Origin: Shewanella decolorationis S12 | GTDB lineage: Bacteria > Pseudomonadota > Gammaproteobacteria > Enterobacterales > Shewanellaceae | Assembly: GCF_000485795.1 (NCBI RefSeq) | Contig: NZ_AXZL01000073.1 | Location: 227,103-266,778, forward strand | Direction: 5' to 3' | Length of the DNA: 39,676 nt | In this document: positions 7,748 to 16,342 of the stretch, piece by piece | How positions within the stretch are numbered: the stretch's first letter is position 1 | Layout: each line of letters opens with the position of its first letter | Position numbers and translations under genes: made by a program | The notes under the pieces: model-generated | The model's input: only the letters and a program-made list of their open reading frames with translations | The model's database searches: none | What the model was told of the DNA's origin: nothing

Positions 7748-8614
7748 TTGATTGCCACTCGCCTAACACCCCTAGTGATCGCCCTACTCGGCAGCAGCCC
7801 TGTGCTAGCGGGCGAATTTAGCGTTGAGCTAGGGGGATTTTATTCACAGTCTGACACTAACATGGAGGTGACAAACCCTGTTGCGGGTAATAACTTCACC
7901 TTAGACTATGAATCCGATCTGCAATTAGCCGAAAATGAGTTTTTACCCTTTGTTGAGCTAAGTTATCACTTCAACGAACGGCATAATTTTTACCTCGACT
8001 GGAAACAACTGCACCGCAACGCTGAAACTCAAGCCCTAACTAAACCTTTTCAAATCGAAATTAACGATACCATTTACGATATCAAGGCGGGCGGCAAACT
8101 GAGCTCCACCTTAAATTTTGATATTGTGCGTGTTGGTTATGGTTATGATGCCTTCCAGGGCAGCAATTACGATGTGGGCTTCTCCATCGGTTTGCATACT
8201 ATGTTTATCAAAACGGGTTTTGAAGGCGTTATCGGTGTCTGTCATGCCTCTGAGCTACTGAACAATGTCTGTGGTAGCCAAGCGATTCCCCGCATTGTCG
8301 ATGAAAATGTCACCGCACCTTTGCCAGATTTTGGCTTATATGCCAACTATGAATTTATCCCCGGCTGGAAGCTTGCCACCCATGCCCAATATTTCTACAT
8401 TAAACTCAATGATGTAAAGGGTGAATTAGTCGATATCAAACTCGGTATCGATGCTAATATCACAGATAATTGGCGCATGAGCGTGGCCTACAACTACTAC
8501 AAGGTCGATGTGGATATCGCCCAAAAATCCCCGAATAAAGACACCCAAATTGCCGACTACAACATTTACTACAGTTTTATCGGCCCGATGCTTTCGGTAA
8601 GTTACGTTTTCTAA
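7748..8614 (+). CDS. Outer-membrane beta-barrel protein with signal peptide
   Basis: A secreted protein with alternating polar/hydrophobic strands and a C-terminal aromatic end (LSVSYVF), as expected for a beta-barrel assembled by the Bam complex. I start it at the TTG at 7748, with GGAG five bases upstream, giving a compact signal peptide IATRLTPLVIALLGSSPVLA cut before GEFSVELGG. The frame is also open to an ATG at 7691, which lacks a ribosome site and would add a long polar lead. The strands include NFYLDWKQL, NFDIVRVGYGYD, FGLYANYEF and WRMSVAYNYYKVD, and a possible disulfide lies in GVCHASELLNNVCG. It stands alone. The specific porin or lipid function is not recognised. Confidence 0.75.
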   Translation: MIATRLTPLVIALLGSSPVLAGEFSVELGGFYSQSDTNMEVTNPVAGNNFTLDYESDLQLAENEFLPFVELSYHFNERHNFYLDWKQLHRNAETQALTKPFQIEINDTIYDIKAGGKLSSTLNFDIVRVGYGYDAFQGSNYDVGFSIGLHTMFIKTGFEGVIGVCHASELLNNVCGSQAIPRIVDENVTAPLPDFGLYANYEFIPGWKLATHAQYFYIKLNDVKGELVDIKLGIDANITDNWRMSVAYNYYKVDVDIAQKSPNKDTQIADYNIYYSFIGPMLSVSYVF

Positions 8615-8631
8615 TAGATTGATAAACATTA

Positions 8632-8655
8632 AAAAGGACGCCGAAGCGTCCTTTT
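8632..8655. terminator. Bidirectional terminator between convergent genes
   Basis: A ten-base perfect stem, AAAAGGACGC / GCGTCCTTTT with loop CGAA. The A and T ends serve both the outer-membrane protein gene and the convergent peptidase gene. Confidence 0.92.
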
Positions 8656-8668
8656 GCATCTCATATGA

Positions 8669-10270
8669 TTACTTTTTACGACCGTCCTGCTCACGCTTGG
8701 TCTTAAAGTCCGATGCCTCTAACCAATGTGGCCAATCGCTGCCATTGGCTAAGGTCGTTAGCATGCTCGCCATCAGATCTAAATCCTGCTTCACCCCTTC
8801 GAGTGTCCAGTTAGGATCATAATCATCTGCACCTTTGTGGTATTTGTGGGCAATGTAGTCAGGGTCAGTATCCCCAAGGCTCATAAATAACAAGCCGGGC
8901 ACGCCTTGCTGGGCCAGAGCGAAGTGGTCCGATCTAAACATCAAACCATTTTGTGGTCTTGGATCGCCCTTCACCACCCGCCCCTGCGCCTTAGCGGCCT
9001 TATCCAAATAGGTTTCTAGCTCTGACACGCCCTCCCCATAGCGCAGAATATAATCCACACCTTGGTTCATATTCATGCCGTCGATATTTAAAAAGGCGAC
9101 GATATTTTGAGTCGGTACACTGGGATGCTGAGCAAAGTGCTGGGCACCAATCAAGCCAGTTTCTTCTGCGGTAAAGGCACTGAACAGAATCGAACGCTCA
9201 AGCGGCGCACTCTGCGCTTGCTTGGCAAAGTAACGCGCCAGCGCTAACACGCCCGCCACGCCACTGGCGTTATCCACGGCGCCATTAATGATCTCTGGCT
9301 TGCCATCTTCAATCACTGTACCTAGATGATCCCAATGGGCATGCATCATCACCACTTCATCGGGACGGCTCTTGCCGGGCAACAGTGCCGCCACATTGTG
9401 GGATTCGGCGCGTTCAATCGTATTGTTTAAACTGACATTCGCCTTGAGTTTTAAGGGAATGGCCTTAAAGTTTGGCTTAGCGGCTTGTTGCTTTAAGGTA
9501 TCGAAGTCCATGCCTGCCTTAGCAAAAATCTTATTGGCGACATCATGTTGCACCCAGCCCATCACGCCCACCTGCCCTTGGTTATTATTGGCATCGACCA
9601 AGGTGAACTTAGTGCCAGTATTGGAGTTTTGCACTACTCCCCAACCATAGGCGGCTGGCGCCGTCTCATGGACGATAAATACGGCTTCGGCGCCTTGACG
9701 CGCAGCCTCTTCGTATTTGTAAGTCCAGCGACCATAGTAGGTCATGGCATTGCCTTTAAAGACATTGGGATCTTGAGTCGCAAAACCTGGGTCATTGACT
9801 AACACAATCACGGTTTTGCCTTTGACATCAAGGCCCTGATAGTCATTCCAACCATATTCAGGCGCATTAATGCCATAACCGACAAACACCACATCGCTAT
9901 TACTGAGGTTGACTTTATCGCTAATTCTCTGGGTTCTGGCGGTAAATTCACTGCCATTGACAAACTTAAGTCCGCCGATATCGAGTTGCATATTTTGATC
10001 GGCGGTGATTTTCGCCAGCGGCACAGCCTGCAAATAGCTGTCGCCAAACCCCGGCTTGAGCCCCATCTCTTTAAAGGCTTTCTCAAGGTAATCGATGGTC
10101 AATTGCTCACCTTCGGATAAGGGCGCACGGCCACCAAAGGCATCACTGGCTAAGGTTTTGACATCAGTACGATACTGATTCAAATCTAGGCTGTCGCTGA
10201 AGGAAGAGGCAGCCATTGCAGGTAGTGAAAGTAAGGAACCTAGGGCACCAGCAAGGATGAAATTTTTCAA
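8669..10270 (-). CDS. Exported M28-family zinc aminopeptidase
   Basis: A secreted di-zinc exopeptidase that would trim N-terminal residues from peptides. The metal-ligand pattern of M28 is complete: AHWDHLG (His and Asp region), GAVDNASGVAG (bridging Asp), SAFTAEETGLIGA (general base Glu and zinc Glu), LNIDGMN (Asp), and a late His in IAHKYHKG. A PA-domain-like insert precedes the catalytic part (about residues 100-260). The start is a TTG at 10270 with GGGAG six bases upstream, giving the signal peptide LKNFILAGALGSLLSLPAMA. The frame continues to 10294 but without a ribosome site. The gene is monocistronic, with a terminator at 8632-8655. It is about 533 aa, typical for the marine bacterial members. 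Confidence 0.92.
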   Translation of the reverse strand: MKNFILAGALGSLLSLPAMAASSFSDSLDLNQYRTDVKTLASDAFGGRAPLSEGEQLTIDYLEKAFKEMGLKPGFGDSYLQAVPLAKITADQNMQLDIGGLKFVNGSEFTARTQRISDKVNLSNSDVVFVGYGINAPEYGWNDYQGLDVKGKTVIVLVNDPGFATQDPNVFKGNAMTYYGRWTYKYEEAARQGAEAVFIVHETAPAAYGWGVVQNSNTGTKFTLVDANNNQGQVGVMGWVQHDVANKIFAKAGMDFDTLKQQAAKPNFKAIPLKLKANVSLNNTIERAESHNVAALLPGKSRPDEVVMMHAHWDHLGTVIEDGKPEIINGAVDNASGVAGVLALARYFAKQAQSAPLERSILFSAFTAEETGLIGAQHFAQHPSVPTQNIVAFLNIDGMNMNQGVDYILRYGEGVSELETYLDKAAKAQGRVVKGDPRPQNGLMFRSDHFALAQQGVPGLLFMSLGDTDPDYIAHKYHKGADDYDPNWTLEGVKQDLDLMASMLTTLANGSDWPHWLEASDFKTKREQDGRKK

Positions 10271-10453
10271 GACTTTCTCCCAAGTTATTATCATTATTTA
10301 ATTTTAGCGATAAACTCTAACATATCCCCCCAAGCTTGTGGCAGGTAATTGCCCCAGCTTTTGGGCTTTTGTTGTAACGGGATTTGACGAGCCATATTAT
10401 TATCCATGTGTGATATGCATGGTTTATCGGATTATTTTTACTGGAATTTATCC

Positions 10454-11479
10454 ATGTCACGAGATTTATTACAAACCGCAGCCTTGAATCTTAAAAAAGC
10501 GGTTCCCTTAATGCTCAAGCATCAAATTCCCACAACGCCAATCAATTATGCTCTGTGGTATACCTACGTGGGCGAACAAAACCCAGCGTTAAACGCCCAG
10601 CTCGATACGGTTATCGCCCACTACAACACTTGCCCACCAGTGAGCAGTGAGTTGTTGTTTCGCCAGTATGTCGCCGATCCTGTTGAGCTTGATGTGCGTG
10701 ATATGAGGCTTAATCTAGAGGCCATGGCCACAGAGCTATCGCAATCGATTCGGGATACGAATCTTGATGCAGCCGACTTCCAAAGCTGTATTAATAATAA
10801 CTTTGCCAAGCTCAATGGTGTCGAAGAAGGCACGCTCAGTGTTGAGCAAGTGCTCGATTTAGTCCGTAATTTGGTGAAGGAAGCCGACAATATTCGCTCA
10901 AGCACAGAGTTTTTTACGACCCAATTGCAAAAAGCCCAAACAGAGATTGATGCATTAAAACAAAAGCTTGAAAAAACAGAAAAAGATGTACTTTACGATG
11001 CACTCACTGGCTGTTTAAACCGCCGCGCCTTTGATGCCGATATCGCAGGCATGTTGGCACAGGCTCCCGAGGGCACCTGTCTTATCTTGGTCGATATCGA
11101 TCACTTTAAGGCCTTTAATGACAACTATGGTCACCAGCTTGGCGACCAAGTATTAAAGGTCGTTGCAAAGCGTTTGCAGGAAGCCTGCCGAGATGGCTGT
11201 AAGCTGTACCGCTTTGGCGGTGAAGAATTTGCCATTTTAGTGCCAAAGAGCCAATTACGAATCACCAGGCAACTGGCTGAAGCCATGCGCCGTGGGCTTG
11301 AAAAACTCAGCATCAAGGATCGACGCAAAGATCAACGTATCGACACTATCACCGCCTCCTTTGGTGTATCTCAGTGGCAAGAAAGACAATCAGTAATACA
11401 ACTTATTGAAAATACAGATAAGTTGCTTTACGAGGCAAAACGTCTAGGCCGTAATAGAGTGATGCCGATAAACAATTAA
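10454..11479 (+). CDS. GGDEF diguanylate cyclase
   Basis: A cytoplasmic enzyme making cyclic di-GMP from two GTP. The active-site motif is GGEEF (in YRFGGEEFAILVP), with the metal Asp in LILVDIDHFKAFND and the substrate-binding DALTGCLNRRAF. The N-terminal about 150 residues are helical and resemble the region found in a group of soluble cyclases (LMLKHQIPTTPINYALWYT). A coiled-coil linker follows (about 150-180), which is a usual dimer signalling helix. The inhibitory RxxD site is changed to R-D-G-C, so product inhibition at that site may be lost. I start at the ATG at 10454, since the earlier ATG at 10406 has no ribosome site. It is divergent from the peptidase gene. Confidence 0.92.
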   Translation: MSRDLLQTAALNLKKAVPLMLKHQIPTTPINYALWYTYVGEQNPALNAQLDTVIAHYNTCPPVSSELLFRQYVADPVELDVRDMRLNLEAMATELSQSIRDTNLDAADFQSCINNNFAKLNGVEEGTLSVEQVLDLVRNLVKEADNIRSSTEFFTTQLQKAQTEIDALKQKLEKTEKDVLYDALTGCLNRRAFDADIAGMLAQAPEGTCLILVDIDHFKAFNDNYGHQLGDQVLKVVAKRLQEACRDGCKLYRFGGEEFAILVPKSQLRITRQLAEAMRRGLEKLSIKDRRKDQRIDTITASFGVSQWQERQSVIQLIENTDKLLYEAKRLGRNRVMPINN

Positions 11480-11491
11480 TGCTGACATTAA

Positions 11492-11512
11492 GGCAGAGCC
11501 TTCAGCTCTGCC
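11492..11512. terminator. Hairpin, probable weak terminator
   Basis: Stem GGCAGAGC / GCTCTGCC with a five-base loop lies between the convergent cyclase and sortase genes. There is no T-tract on either side, so its role as an intrinsic terminator is uncertain. Confidence 0.5.
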
Positions 11513-11590
11513 CTAATTGATTTGCCAATTTTTTAGTTACCAGTCAACCTGCCCATTGTAGCGAGTAACTCAAGCTATCAACTCGAATGT

Positions 11591-12277
11591 TCAAGCCACT
11601 TTTGGCTCCAACGTCCTATCGACTGTCGCCCCTTCGGATTGAGCTGCAGATTCTGGCTCGACCGGGATAGCCTGCACCACAAAACGCAGTTCGGCACCGC
11701 CTTGCAACGCATCGAACGGATAGCAAGTGATCAGGGTTAAACGATTGTCCTCACTTGGCGCCATCCACTCAGTTTGCGATTCATGCACCACTTCGGTCGC
11801 CACCACTTGGTAAACAATCTCCCTGCCCGCCGCTGTTTGCAGCGCCAAGCGACGTCCAACACTGATGCCATTTAACATCGCAAAATGCGTATCCCTGTGC
11901 CCAGCAATCACAGTGTTGCCTTGCGCGCCAGCGGGTGCACTCGACAGCACTAAGGCTGGCCCGAAGGCCAAGTTACGGCCAGATGCGCCCGCCAGCACAT
12001 ATAAGCTGTCGTTGGATGCCGGACCATCGAAGTGATTCGGTCTTTTAGCTTGCTCGATGGATAGCTTAGCCACGGGATAGGTATCAGCCCAAGACCAAGG
12101 TTTATGGGACTGACCATCGATTAAGGTTTTAGCCCAGGCTTGTTCAATCAAATATTGGGCAAAGTGTGCTTTCGCTTGCATATAGAATCCTTTTCCAAAC
12201 AACGTAATGCCGATTAATACCAATCCCACCAGCAACCCTATTTGTATCTGTTGAGTCATGCGCATACTCATAGACAT
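11591..12277 (-). CDS. Class GN sortase
   Basis: A membrane-anchored cysteine transpeptidase of the Gram-negative class. The catalytic triad is readable: His127 in VIAGHRDTHF, Cys185 in TLITCYPF, and Arg198 in ELRFVV. An N-terminal membrane helix (about 11-30, IQIGLLVGLVLIGITLFGKG) anchors it with the catalytic domain in the periplasm. The length of 228 aa is normal. It begins three bases after the stop of the adjacent target gene, so the two are translated from one message. It would cut the LPQTS signal of that protein and attach it to an acceptor that is not established in Gram-negatives. It is part of the set known in TIGRFAM terms as the proteobacterial dedicated sortase system. Confidence 0.95.
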   Translation of the reverse strand: MSMSMRMTQQIQIGLLVGLVLIGITLFGKGFYMQAKAHFAQYLIEQAWAKTLIDGQSHKPWSWADTYPVAKLSIEQAKRPNHFDGPASNDSLYVLAGASGRNLAFGPALVLSSAPAGAQGNTVIAGHRDTHFAMLNGISVGRRLALQTAAGREIVYQVVATEVVHESQTEWMAPSEDNRLTLITCYPFDALQGGAELRFVVQAIPVEPESAAQSEGATVDRTLEPKVA

Positions 12278-12280
12278 AAC

Positions 12281-14548
12281 TCAAGTATTCAGCGCTAATG
12301 ACAGCGCGCGTTGCTGCCGCTGCTGGCGACGAATCGACAGCGCCAACATCAAGGCAAGTAGTAACACGCCGCCTCCTAAGAGCATGTCGAAACGGCTTGA
12401 GGTCGATGTTTGTGGTAGAACACCCATTGGCTGCCAACCCAAAGGTAAATGCTGGCGCACCACCGCATCTCGGCTTATCGCATTACTGGTGATAGGGGTT
12501 AAATCCACCGCGACCAAGCTGGTATAGGGGCTGACTAAGTGATAGTTCAGCGACAGCGCCGTGACCTGCTCTTTGACCTTGTCATCGTTAGCGCCGTTTT
12601 TACTCAGCTCTAACGCCGCAATCTGTTTGCGCGCCCAGAGTAAATCGAGCCCGGCTGCTGGCTGCGCTACATCAGTTGCAGAATGGCTTGCGCCATTGGC
12701 TTGTAAAGATAACGACTGCTGCCAGTTTTTATGGCCCTGACGACCGGAGATCACCAGTTCCTGAGGCTCACGAGGATGGCGCTTTAGGCTAATCAATACC
12801 GGTTCACCGCGGTATAGATCGGGAATAGGTGCTGGCCAGTAGTCAGGCACAGAGCCATCGTCAAAACGCACCTGCAAATCGGTGAGCACTGGATACTGGA
12901 TTTTGCCTAGCAATTGACTGATCTTTTGTTCCACCTCATCCACATCACCAATGTAAGTAAAAGTGCCGCGCCCAAGTTCAGCCGCACGCTGCATAAAATG
13001 TGAGTTCGGCGCCGAGCCAATGCCTACGGTGAAAAGACGGTTTTCGCCGATTTGATTGCGAATTAACTCAAATAGCGCAGCCTCATTGCCGACGGAGCCA
13101 TCGGTCATAAAGATCACTTGTCTTAGCGACTTATCCTCACCCGAAGCAGTGTTAAACGCCTGCCTTGGCAGCGCAGCATTTAAAGCCTGCGCCATTTCGG
13201 TGCCGCCATCGGCCTGCAAACGATTCACAAACTGACGTGCCTTGTCCAAATTACTCGCGGTCGCGGGCAGTGGTGTTGACGATAGCAGGGATACATCGGA
13301 GTTAAATTCGATAATGTTAAAACTATCCTGTGGCCTTAAACCGCGCAGCGCATAACGCAGGGCATTTTTTGCCTGAATGATAGAATCCCCCGCCATCGAC
13401 CCCGAAGTATCAATCACTAAAATAAGCTCACGGGGCAAGTTCAGTTGTTCACTCGCCTCAACTTTGGGCGGCAGGACCATCACTAAGCTGTAGTTATCTG
13501 TATTGCTAGTATTGCCAGTTGAACCAGTATCCGCACTTGCATTGTCGTCCTGTGACACATGGGTTTTGCCCGCTTGGTTGAATACCCAAGCCACGGGACT
13601 CGTGCCCTGCTTAAGACGCCATTGCAGCACAAAGTCACGATTGGCTGGCACACGATTGGCCAAGGCCGCCGTCAGTTGCCCCTGTTTTTCATCTATCGTA
13701 ATGGGATGATACGGACTCACCACGGCTGATTTGTCCACGCCTTCACCAAGTTTGACCTTAATATCGGCCTTTAGCACAGGGTCTGCCTCGCTATTAGCGT
13801 CGCGGATCGGGGCGATAATCCGGTCAGCATCGAACACTTGGCTGCTGGTCACGCGCTCACCATTGTTCCCACCGAGTGTTAAGCCAGGGATATAGCGCGG
13901 TGCCACCACCAGCGGAAAACGTAGGCTAAAGAGACCATCTTCATAGTGAATGGTTTCTTGATAACTGATTTCGACCACCAACTTTTCATTAGGAGCGAGG
14001 TTGGCGACTTCGGTCGTGAACATATTAGGCCGTTCTTGGCTGACTAGACTGGCGCGTTTTCCTTCGGCTTTGGCCTGCTCAAAAATCTGTTTTGCTTGCT
14101 GTTTTGGGTGAATTTGACCTTCGATGATCCGCTCACCAATGTGCAAACGCAGTGAGTCCACCGCCGCCTCATTGGGTAAAGGGAACAGATAGCGGCCATT
14201 GAGGACAAATCCGGTTTGATTACTGAACACCTGCTTTACGCTCACCCTATTGGTTAGCCCCGAGACCTGCATCGACACTTGCGTGTCCACGGGTAAGGAC
14301 GGCATTAAACGGCCACTGGCGGTTTGATACACCAACATCCCTTGGGTGACATCATCGAAACTAAAAGCTGGCAATGTGCTCGCCGTATGTTCATCGAAGG
14401 TCGCGGCAATATTTTGCGGCGCCGATAAAGTACCCACACTGTTCGGTGAGGCTAACACCGCAAATGGTAGCCCCCAACAAATGGAGGCGCCTATCACTAG
14501 CATCGCCAGCGTTTGACAAACTTCTTTTACCCTTTTCCCTGTGATCAT
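12281..14548 (-). CDS. Sortase target protein with VIT and vWA domains
   Basis: A large secreted surface protein, the dedicated substrate of the neighbouring sortase. In order: a signal peptide (about 1-34, ending AVLA); a VIT domain (about 80-215, with KAEGKRASLVSQERPNMF); a vWA domain with a complete MIDAS start DTSGS (381-385) and later FMTDGSVGN; a beta-rich region; and a C-terminal sorting signal LPQTS at about residue 712, followed by a hydrophobic helix (MLLGGGVLLLALMLALSI) and the basic tail RRQQRQQR. This matches the inter-alpha-trypsin-inhibitor heavy-chain-like targets of class GN sortases. The start is ATG 14548 or the GTG three bases before; AGGAG lies at 14557-14561. It probably forms one operon with the sortase and pdsO. 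Confidence 0.95.
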   Translation of the reverse strand: MITGKRVKEVCQTLAMLVIGASICWGLPFAVLASPNSVGTLSAPQNIAATFDEHTASTLPAFSFDDVTQGMLVYQTASGRLMPSLPVDTQVSMQVSGLTNRVSVKQVFSNQTGFVLNGRYLFPLPNEAAVDSLRLHIGERIIEGQIHPKQQAKQIFEQAKAEGKRASLVSQERPNMFTTEVANLAPNEKLVVEISYQETIHYEDGLFSLRFPLVVAPRYIPGLTLGGNNGERVTSSQVFDADRIIAPIRDANSEADPVLKADIKVKLGEGVDKSAVVSPYHPITIDEKQGQLTAALANRVPANRDFVLQWRLKQGTSPVAWVFNQAGKTHVSQDDNASADTGSTGNTSNTDNYSLVMVLPPKVEASEQLNLPRELILVIDTSGSMAGDSIIQAKNALRYALRGLRPQDSFNIIEFNSDVSLLSSTPLPATASNLDKARQFVNRLQADGGTEMAQALNAALPRQAFNTASGEDKSLRQVIFMTDGSVGNEAALFELIRNQIGENRLFTVGIGSAPNSHFMQRAAELGRGTFTYIGDVDEVEQKISQLLGKIQYPVLTDLQVRFDDGSVPDYWPAPIPDLYRGEPVLISLKRHPREPQELVISGRQGHKNWQQSLSLQANGASHSATDVAQPAAGLDLLWARKQIAALELSKNGANDDKVKEQVTALSLNYHLVSPYTSLVAVDLTPITSNAISRDAVVRQHLPLGWQPMGVLPQTSTSSRFDMLLGGGVLLLALMLALSIRRQQRQQRALSLALNT

Positions 14549-14593
14549 CACAAAGGCTCCTGATCTTGATTGAATACGATTGATATTGTTGAA

Positions 14594-15391
14594 TTATTCG
14601 GTCACGCGGCTCGCCATCAGCCCTTGGTTAGGCTGCATGGTTAAAGTGACTCGGCGATCGAACACATCGGATTCACTGTCTTGCTGGTCATTGAGTGGCA
14701 TTCTGGCGCCGAAGGCTTGGGTGGTGATCCGCTCGGGGGCTACGCCTTGCTTAATCAAGTATCCCCGCACTTCTAACAAACGTTGCTCCGAGAGCGCTTG
14801 GTTGTAGGCCAGATCACCGCGACGGTCGGCATAACCTTTCAGCTCGAGATTGGACTCGCTCAAGCGCTTCATCACCTTGGCGACATTGTCTAATTGGGGC
14901 AAAAAATGGCTTTCAAGCTCCGCAGAGCCCGTACGGAACTGCACATTCATGCCCAGCGCCAACTCACTTAACAGTTGATGTTGCTCGGCGAGCAGTTCAT
15001 CGAGTTGCTTTTGGGTTAAGGCATATTCGGCGGCGCGTTGCTCACTAGCCTGCTGTTTGGCCGCTAAGCTCGCCAATTGTTGGCGCTGCAACGCAATATG
15101 CTGTTGCTGGGTTTTGACTGTGTCGGTATCGGATACCGACTGGCCGATTAAAGTACCAGTAAATCCACCGATAATGGCGCCAACAGGGCCGCCAACTAAA
15201 GCGCCAAGTAGTGCTCCACCGCCAAGACCTATCAAGGCTTCGCCATCATCTTCCTCTTGCTCAATCATTAGCTCTGTCTGTGGCTCTAAGAGCAGAGGTT
15301 GATTTTGTAGCGACACCTTTGCCGATACATTGGCGATAGGCGCGGCGAGCACACTTAGGATCAACATATTAATTAGCGTCTTTTTCATCAT
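14594..15391 (-). CDS. pdsO: Sortase-system OmpA-family protein PdsO
   Basis: A secreted OmpA-like protein that goes with the dedicated sortase system. It has a signal peptide (MMKKTLINMLILSVLAAPIA, cut after NVSA) and a glycine-rich segment of the YMGG/glycine-zipper kind (LIGLGGGALLGALVGGPVGA, then IIGGFTGTLIG; about 55-88). A coiled coil rich in Gln and Ala follows (about 92-145), then an OmpA peptidoglycan-binding domain (MNVQFRTGSAELE, LELKGYADRRGD, LSEQRLLEVRGYL). The Asp and Arg residues that hold diaminopimelate are kept in this domain. It is the first gene of the leftward operon. Its ribosome site AAGGA overlaps a self-complementary leader described separately. The role is probably a link between sortase output and the cell wall. 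Confidence 0.93.
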   Translation of the reverse strand: MMKKTLINMLILSVLAAPIANVSAKVSLQNQPLLLEPQTELMIEQEEDDGEALIGLGGGALLGALVGGPVGAIIGGFTGTLIGQSVSDTDTVKTQQQHIALQRQQLASLAAKQQASEQRAAEYALTQKQLDELLAEQHQLLSELALGMNVQFRTGSAELESHFLPQLDNVAKVMKRLSESNLELKGYADRRGDLAYNQALSEQRLLEVRGYLIKQGVAPERITTQAFGARMPLNDQQDSESDVFDRRVTLTMQPNQGLMASRVTE

Positions 15392-15460
15392 CTCATTCCT
15401 TTTGATTTGTGCTGCGTTTACCCGCCTAAGTCATTAGCGCGGCGGGTAAAACGGAATGAG
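15392..15460 (-). promoter_or_regulatory. pdsO leader: nested inverted repeat covering the ribosome-binding site
   Basis: Read on the minus strand, CTCATTCC (15453-15460) can pair with GGAATGAG (15392-15399), which is the Shine-Dalgarno region touching the pdsO ATG; the next four bases can add GTTTT / AAAA pairs around one bulged G. Inside lies a second perfect ten-base pair, TTTACCCGCC (15417-15426) with GGCGGGTAAA (15441-15450). The RNA would bury the ribosome site. As DNA, the same repeat sits between divergent pdsO and pdsR and could also be a PdsR operator. Confidence 0.6.
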
Positions 15461-15622
15461 CGTATTAAACACAAGCGCCATGGCATAAGCGGGGATGGAA
15501 AATGGCAATGCGACTATCAATTGTGGCAACAAAATGGCAATTGCATTTGGGAGCTTTTTTCAGAAATAAATTCCTGTATAGTCACGAAAACTTATCCCCA
15601 GCAGTCAATAGGAAGATGGCTA

Positions 15623-16315
15623 ATGAAACGTATCGCCATTGTGGAAGATGAAGCGGCCATTCGCGAAAATTACAAGGATGTGTTGCAGCAACACGGTTAC
15701 AGTGTGCAAACCTATGCCGACAGGCCATCGGCCATGTTGGCGTTTAATACCCGTCTGCCGGATTTAGCCATTATCGATATTGGCCTTGGTAATGAGATTG
15801 ACGGCGGTTTTATGCTGTGTCAGTCTCTGCGCGCCATGTCGAACACGCTGCCGATCATCTTCTTAACCGCACGGGATAGCGATTTCGATACTGTGTGCGG
15901 CCTGCGTTTAGGCGCCGATGATTACCTGAGCAAAGAAGTGAGTTTCCCCCATTTGACGGCTCGTTTAGCCGCGCTGTTTCGCCGCTCTGAGTTAGCCACC
16001 AGTCAAACGCCGCAGGAAAATTTACTGGAGCGCGGACCGCTTACCATAGACGCCAATCGGATGCTGGTTTCTTGGAATCAGATCCCAATTGAGTTAACCG
16101 TTACCGAATTTTGGATGGTGCACGCCCTGGCCAAACACCCAGGACACGTCCGTAGTCGCCATGAGCTGATGCAGGAGGCAAAGATTTTTGTCGATGACAG
16201 CACTATCACCTCCCATGTGAAGCGCATCCGTAAGAAATTTATGGCTGCCGCGCCCGAATTTGATTGTATTGATACCGTTTACGGCATGGGCTATCGCTGG
16301 GACAGCCTAGCCTAA
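15623..16315 (+). CDS. pdsR: OmpR-type response regulator PdsR
   Basis: A DNA-binding response regulator of the dedicated sortase system. The receiver domain (1-120) has the acidic pair in IVEDE, the phospho-acceptor Asp52 in AIIDIGLG, the Thr in FLTARD and the Lys104 in YLSKEV. A winged-helix OmpR-type output domain (about 130-230) ends with TVYGMGYRW. I start at the ATG at 15623, preceded by AGGAAG. The frame is open upstream to 15407, but those 72 residues are not receiver-like. It is followed 27 bases later by its kinase pdsS and is divergent from pdsO. It most likely controls the leftward sortase operon. Confidence 0.95.
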   Translation: MKRIAIVEDEAAIRENYKDVLQQHGYSVQTYADRPSAMLAFNTRLPDLAIIDIGLGNEIDGGFMLCQSLRAMSNTLPIIFLTARDSDFDTVCGLRLGADDYLSKEVSFPHLTARLAALFRRSELATSQTPQENLLERGPLTIDANRMLVSWNQIPIELTVTEFWMVHALAKHPGHVRSRHELMQEAKIFVDDSTITSHVKRIRKKFMAAAPEFDCIDTVYGMGYRWDSLA

Positions 16316-16342
16316 ACCATGTAGCAGATTAGCCAGCATTCT

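Noticed and set aside
11492..11512. Hairpin as a regulatory element of the sortase operon
   Set aside because: It lies after the ends of both convergent genes; a terminator role is simpler.
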